Source: Candidatus Obscuribacterales bacterium
GTDB taxonomy: Bacteria; Cyanobacteriota; Vampirovibrionia; Obscuribacterales; Obscuribacteraceae
Length of the DNA stretch: 64,000 nucleotides
Assembly: GCA_019637435.1 (NCBI GenBank)
Contig: JAHBVO010000006.1
Coordinates: forward strand, 248,001 to 312,000
Direction: 5' to 3'
In this document: positions 61,439-64,000 of the stretch, piece by piece
Numbering within the stretch: position 1 is the first letter of the stretch
How the letters are laid out: the number at the start of each line of letters is the position of its first letter
Translations under genes and position numbers: made by a program
Notes under the pieces: model-generated
The model's database searches: none
Told to the model about the DNA's origin: nothing
What the model saw: the letters and a program-made list of their open reading frames with translations, nothing else

Positions 61439-63292
61439 GTGAAAGACGATCGATTTTCAAAACTCGCTCTTTTGATTCCGGCAGTTCTCTTGTTCGCAAG
61501 CGGGCAGTGCCAGCAGGCCGACGGCAAGCTGGAGAAGGCATTGCTTGCGCAAGGCGAAGACAGCGATCAGAGTTCGGGAACAATTACGCCAGAAAAAATT
61601 CGAGCGGTCGTGGAGATTTACTTACGCCAGAAGTGGCAACCGACAGGCGGTGCCGAAGGCGCTACGGCGACCATTCGATTCGTGATCGATAAATCCGGTC
61701 AGGTGTTTGGCGATCCATCCGTAAAAACCAGCGGTGGTGGCGCGGAATTTGACAACGCCGCAGTCAACGCAATTAAGAGCGTCGGGCCGCTTCCGGCATT
61801 GCCAACGTACCTGGGAGACAGTATCGCCTTCATCGCCAAGTTTCACGCAGGTAAAGGGGCTTGGATGGAACTGAACGTCGATGAGAACGGTTCCCAATCA
61901 GGCATGTCTTCGACTTCCGCAATCAGAAACGCACCGGACAGTGCATCGGCGACGGCGGTTTCACTTGATGCAAGTTCTGCAAGCCTGGATGGTTCAACTG
62001 GCAGCACTGCATCTGGTGGCACCGGACAGTCCGGCTGGACGCAACCATCCGGTTCAGCGACAGGTCAATCGGGCTGGACACAACCATCCGGTTCCGCGAC
62101 AGGCCAATCGGGCTGGACACAACCATCCGGTTCCGCAACAGGTCAATCGGGCTGGACACAACCATCCGGTTCCGCAACAGGTCAATCGGGATGGACACAA
62201 CCATCCGGTTTAGCAAGCGGACAATCCGGATTGACTCAACCTTCATCAGAGCGTGCCAATAACATGCCCGGAGGGAATCAACCCGTTGGTTCAAAGAAGG
62301 AAAGTTCGACGCCAAGCCAACCTTCGCAAGTATCGACAACTTCAGGCATGCAGAATCCTTCTGAGGAGATGAGCCAACAGGTAATATTGCTGAACAATAA
62401 AGCAGTGGTCGCCATCGCTGACAACAACTACGAGTTGGCTATCAAGCACTTAGAAGACGCCCTGAAAATAGACAGCAAATATCAGCAAGCAAGAGCAAAC
62501 CTGGCAATTGCATACAACAACTATGGCTTGCAATTGAAGGACCGACCTGATGAAGCCATCAAAGTTTTCCATAAAGCGCTCGCTTTCGATCCTGCCAACG
62601 AAAAGACTAAAACGAATCTGGACACTATCATTCAGTACATGGGAAAAAATCCGAAAGTGTTCAAAGACCGCCTGGATCTGGGGAATAAGGCAATCGCTCA
62701 GGGTGATAAGCTTGGTGCTCGAATCGAATGGGAAGCGGCACTTTCTATCAAGCCAGATCCGATAGTGCAGCAGAAACTATCTGCATTGATGAGCGGCACA
62801 TCCCCCAACGGCACGCCCGACGATCCCCGAAGACACCACGGAATTCAGCAAGGACATAGTATCACCGCTGGTGCTCCGCAAAACAATGCGAGTGCAACCG
62901 GCATGCAAACAAAACCACCGAACAAAGCCGCGGCCGGAAAAGCTGGTGTTCCGGTTCGTCCAGCGGCTGTACCAGGTTCGATGCTTAGCGGCGGAAGACC
63001 GGCAGCAGGCGCTATCAAAGTCGTTCCTGGTTTCGGAACAGGTCCGACAGCCAAGGTTCCGCAGCCGGGTCTGGGTGATGATACCATGGGCGGTGCTCCC
63101 GCAGGTCCGGTTTCAAACCAGCTGGATTCGATGTACCGCAATCTGAAAAATCTGGAAGTAAAAACTTTCGGCAAACCATTCGATTCTGAGGATATTCTTT
63201 CGAGACTTTCACGCCTGGAGAAGAAACTACTGGGCAAAACCCAAGCAGGAAAGCCAATGAGAAGGCTCGACGCACTTCTGCTACTGCAGTGA
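61439..63292 (+). CDS. Secreted TonB-C-like and TPR protein with Gly/Trp/Pro tandem repeats
   Basis: A signal peptide (about 1-25) precedes a TonB C-terminal-like domain (about 48-135: AVVEIYLRQKWQPT, then ATIRFVIDKSGQVFGDP and AVNAIKSVGPLPALP). The linker contains a 13-residue tandem unit, GQSGWTQPSGSAT, five times plus a degenerate sixth (residues 196-270). TPR motifs follow (about 310-420: VVAIADNNYELAIKHLEDAL, LAFDPANEKTKTNL). The C-terminal 150 residues are Pro/Gly/Ala-rich and end in a short helical segment. It starts with GTG, with AAGG upstream. It probably acts in the periplasm as a scaffold. Confidence 0.85.
   Translation: MKDDRFSKLALLIPAVLLFASGQCQQADGKLEKALLAQGEDSDQSSGTITPEKIRAVVEIYLRQKWQPTGGAEGATATIRFVIDKSGQVFGDPSVKTSGGGAEFDNAAVNAIKSVGPLPALPTYLGDSIAFIAKFHAGKGAWMELNVDENGSQSGMSSTSAIRNAPDSASATAVSLDASSASLDGSTGSTASGGTGQSGWTQPSGSATGQSGWTQPSGSATGQSGWTQPSGSATGQSGWTQPSGSATGQSGWTQPSGLASGQSGLTQPSSERANNMPGGNQPVGSKKESSTPSQPSQVSTTSGMQNPSEEMSQQVILLNNKAVVAIADNNYELAIKHLEDALKIDSKYQQARANLAIAYNNYGLQLKDRPDEAIKVFHKALAFDPANEKTKTNLDTIIQYMGKNPKVFKDRLDLGNKAIAQGDKLGARIEWEAALSIKPDPIVQQKLSALMSGTSPNGTPDDPRRHHGIQQGHSITAGAPQNNASATGMQTKPPNKAAAGKAGVPVRPAAVPGSMLSGGRPAAGAIKVVPGFGTGPTAKVPQPGLGDDTMGGAPAGPVSNQLDSMYRNLKNLEVKTFGKPFDSEDILSRLSRLEKKLLGKTQAGKPMRRLDALLLLQ
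62024..62257 (+). repeat. 39-bp minisatellite inside the TonB-C/TPR gene
   Basis: Six consecutive 39-bp units start at 62024, 62063, 62102, 62141, 62180 and 62219. The first four are nearly identical, the fifth differs at its end and the sixth is diverged. Because the unit is a multiple of three, copy changes keep the frame and alter the length of the linker. Confidence 0.9.
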
Positions 63293-63717
63293 TCTTGTTT
63301 CAAAATTCGCCACGCCCACATGACGAACATAACGCTTGGGGGTCACGTTAGAGGCACGTCAATCCCAGAGCGACGGATTTAGCGAATTCCGTCGCTATCT
63401 CATTGACGGACCGCATCTAGACCCTCTTTGCAACCACGAGTGGTGGCATTGATTAACAACGCTTAATTTACCTCCCGGGAACATGACTTTTCCCGACTCG
63501 TCATTTTCTTCAGACCTACGATGAATGATTTCCACAGCATTCATTCCGATAAGCACTTCTCGCCCAACTCCCCAAAAGCACGGACTAGGTAAAGGTAGTC
63601 CGTGCTTTTGATATGTTGTCCGAAATTGTTGCCTTCAATACCAATCGGAAAAATAGCCTCATAATTTTTGCTGCAACTTGGTACTAAAGAACTGTGAGTC
63701 TTCCGAGGTTGCTCTTC
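63293..63717. other. Intergenic region with two strong hairpins
   Basis: No gene is supported. AGCGACGGA (63369-63377) pairs with TCCGTCGCT (63388-63396), 77 bases after the upstream stop. AAAAGCACGGACTA (63574-63587) pairs perfectly with TAGTCCGTGCTTTT (63596-63609), 14 pairs with an eight-base loop. The second could stop transcription from either side. The space between them could hold a small RNA. Confidence 0.5.
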
Positions 63718-64000
63718 ATGGACAAGAAGAACGCGATTACCGCTCTGGTCGTTTTGAGCCTTTGCGCCGGCTATGCGGATTCGGCTAATGCGCAAGGTCT
63801 GTTGGGTTTGTTCAGGGCAGCCGCAAGTCTCGGCAAAACAGCCGGAGCTGCCGGCAAAGTCGCAGGAGCGGCAGGCAAGGGAGCCATGGCGGCAGGCACT
63901 GCGGCGAAGGCTGGCGCCGCAGCCGGTGGCGTGGGAAAAGCAGCGGCGGTAGGCGTTGGCGCAGCGGCTGCACATGACGCGGCAATCGGCGGGCGGGCGG
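63718..64000 (+). CDS. Secreted Ala/Gly-rich protein, cut by the window end
   Basis: An ATG at 63718 opens a frame that runs off the window (94 codons so far). GAGG lies about ten bases upstream. The start is a signal peptide (MDKKNAITALVVLSLCAGYA, cleavage after ANA near residue 26). The mature sequence is an imperfect Ala/Gly/Lys repeat (GKTAGAAGKVAGAAGKGA), probably helical or disordered. The C-terminal part and its function are not visible. Confidence 0.75.
   Translation, partial: MDKKNAITALVVLSLCAGYADSANAQGLLGLFRAAASLGKTAGAAGKVAGAAGKGAMAAGTAAKAGAAAGGVGKAAAVGVGAAAAHDAAIGGRA

Noticed and set aside
63541..63975. A 144-aa Cys/Arg-rich reverse frame at the window end
   Set aside because: It is antisense to the secreted Ala/Gly-rich gene and crosses the 14-bp hairpin; its Cys/Arg content reflects the GC-rich Ala/Gly codons.

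Overview
The window looks like chromosomal DNA from a bacterium with a Gram-negative type envelope. It encodes an OmpA-family protein, an O-antigen ligase, a TonB-C-like protein and many signal peptides. There is no rRNA, tRNA, phage, IS element or CRISPR array that I can recognise. The gene style suggests the non-photosynthetic cyanobacterial lineage (Melainabacteria/Vampirovibrionia, Obscuribacterales-like): many TPR proteins, DUF4388 and Roadblock proteins, Pro/Ala-rich disordered proteins, and a region-1.1-less RpoD. This assignment is an inference from gene content only.

Layout. 1-8.5 kb: two TPR membrane proteins, a large sensor diguanylate cyclase with a HAD phosphatase, and an 863-aa DUF6745-type protein. 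8.5-9.25 kb is non-coding and ends in a strong terminator. 9.25-14.7 kb: an Eis-like acetyltransferase, folK and acpS, an orphan MazF-like toxin, a stand-alone B12-binding subunit of methylmalonyl-CoA mutase, and a PH-like membrane protein. 14.9-19.9 kb: an Azospirillum-type phenylpyruvate/indolepyruvate decarboxylase, a monomeric sarcosine-oxidase-family flavoenzyme and a Ser/Thr kinase. 19.95-26.8 kb: a complete tryptophan operon (trpL-E-G-D-CF-B-A) preceded by a Trp-rich leader peptide and an intrinsic terminator. 26.8-34 kb: a DUF4384 protein, an S41 protease without a signal peptide, a MATE transporter, an O-antigen ligase, trpS, and a 42-aa basic protein just upstream of trpS. 34.2-41.8 kb: a DUF4388 protein with a long charged repeat, the primary sigma factor, an MgtE-type Mg transporter and an acyl-CoA carboxylase beta subunit. 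42.1-47.3 kb: an ECF-like sigma factor followed by a 1523-aa protein that joins an anti-sigma zinc finger, a very long disordered Gly/Trp/Pro/Ala region with short repeated motifs, and a C-terminal Roadblock/LC7 domain. 47.4-53 kb: a histidine kinase and response regulator, msrA and dnaK. 53-64 kb: an OmpA protein, a chymotrypsin-fold protease with Cys in place of the catalytic Ser, an EF-hand protein, DUF1963, a PEBP-family protein, htpX, a heme-binding CxxCH protein, a TonB-C/TPR protein with a 39-bp minisatellite, and a secreted Ala/Gly-rich protein cut by the window end.

How the genes fit together. The carboxylase beta subunit and the B12 subunit point to propionyl-CoA/methylmalonyl-CoA metabolism. 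The trp operon, trpS and the aryl-pyruvate decarboxylase concern tryptophan and aromatic amino acids. The rest is mainly sensing and regulation: c-di-GMP, two-component, Ser/Thr kinase, sigma/anti-sigma and Roadblock. The strongest candidate for an undescribed system is the sigma/anti-sigma-Roadblock pair at 42124-47310. Next are the Cys-nucleophile trypsin-like protein and the peptide-attenuated trp operon. Several starts were set from Shine-Dalgarno spacing, as noted in the entries.
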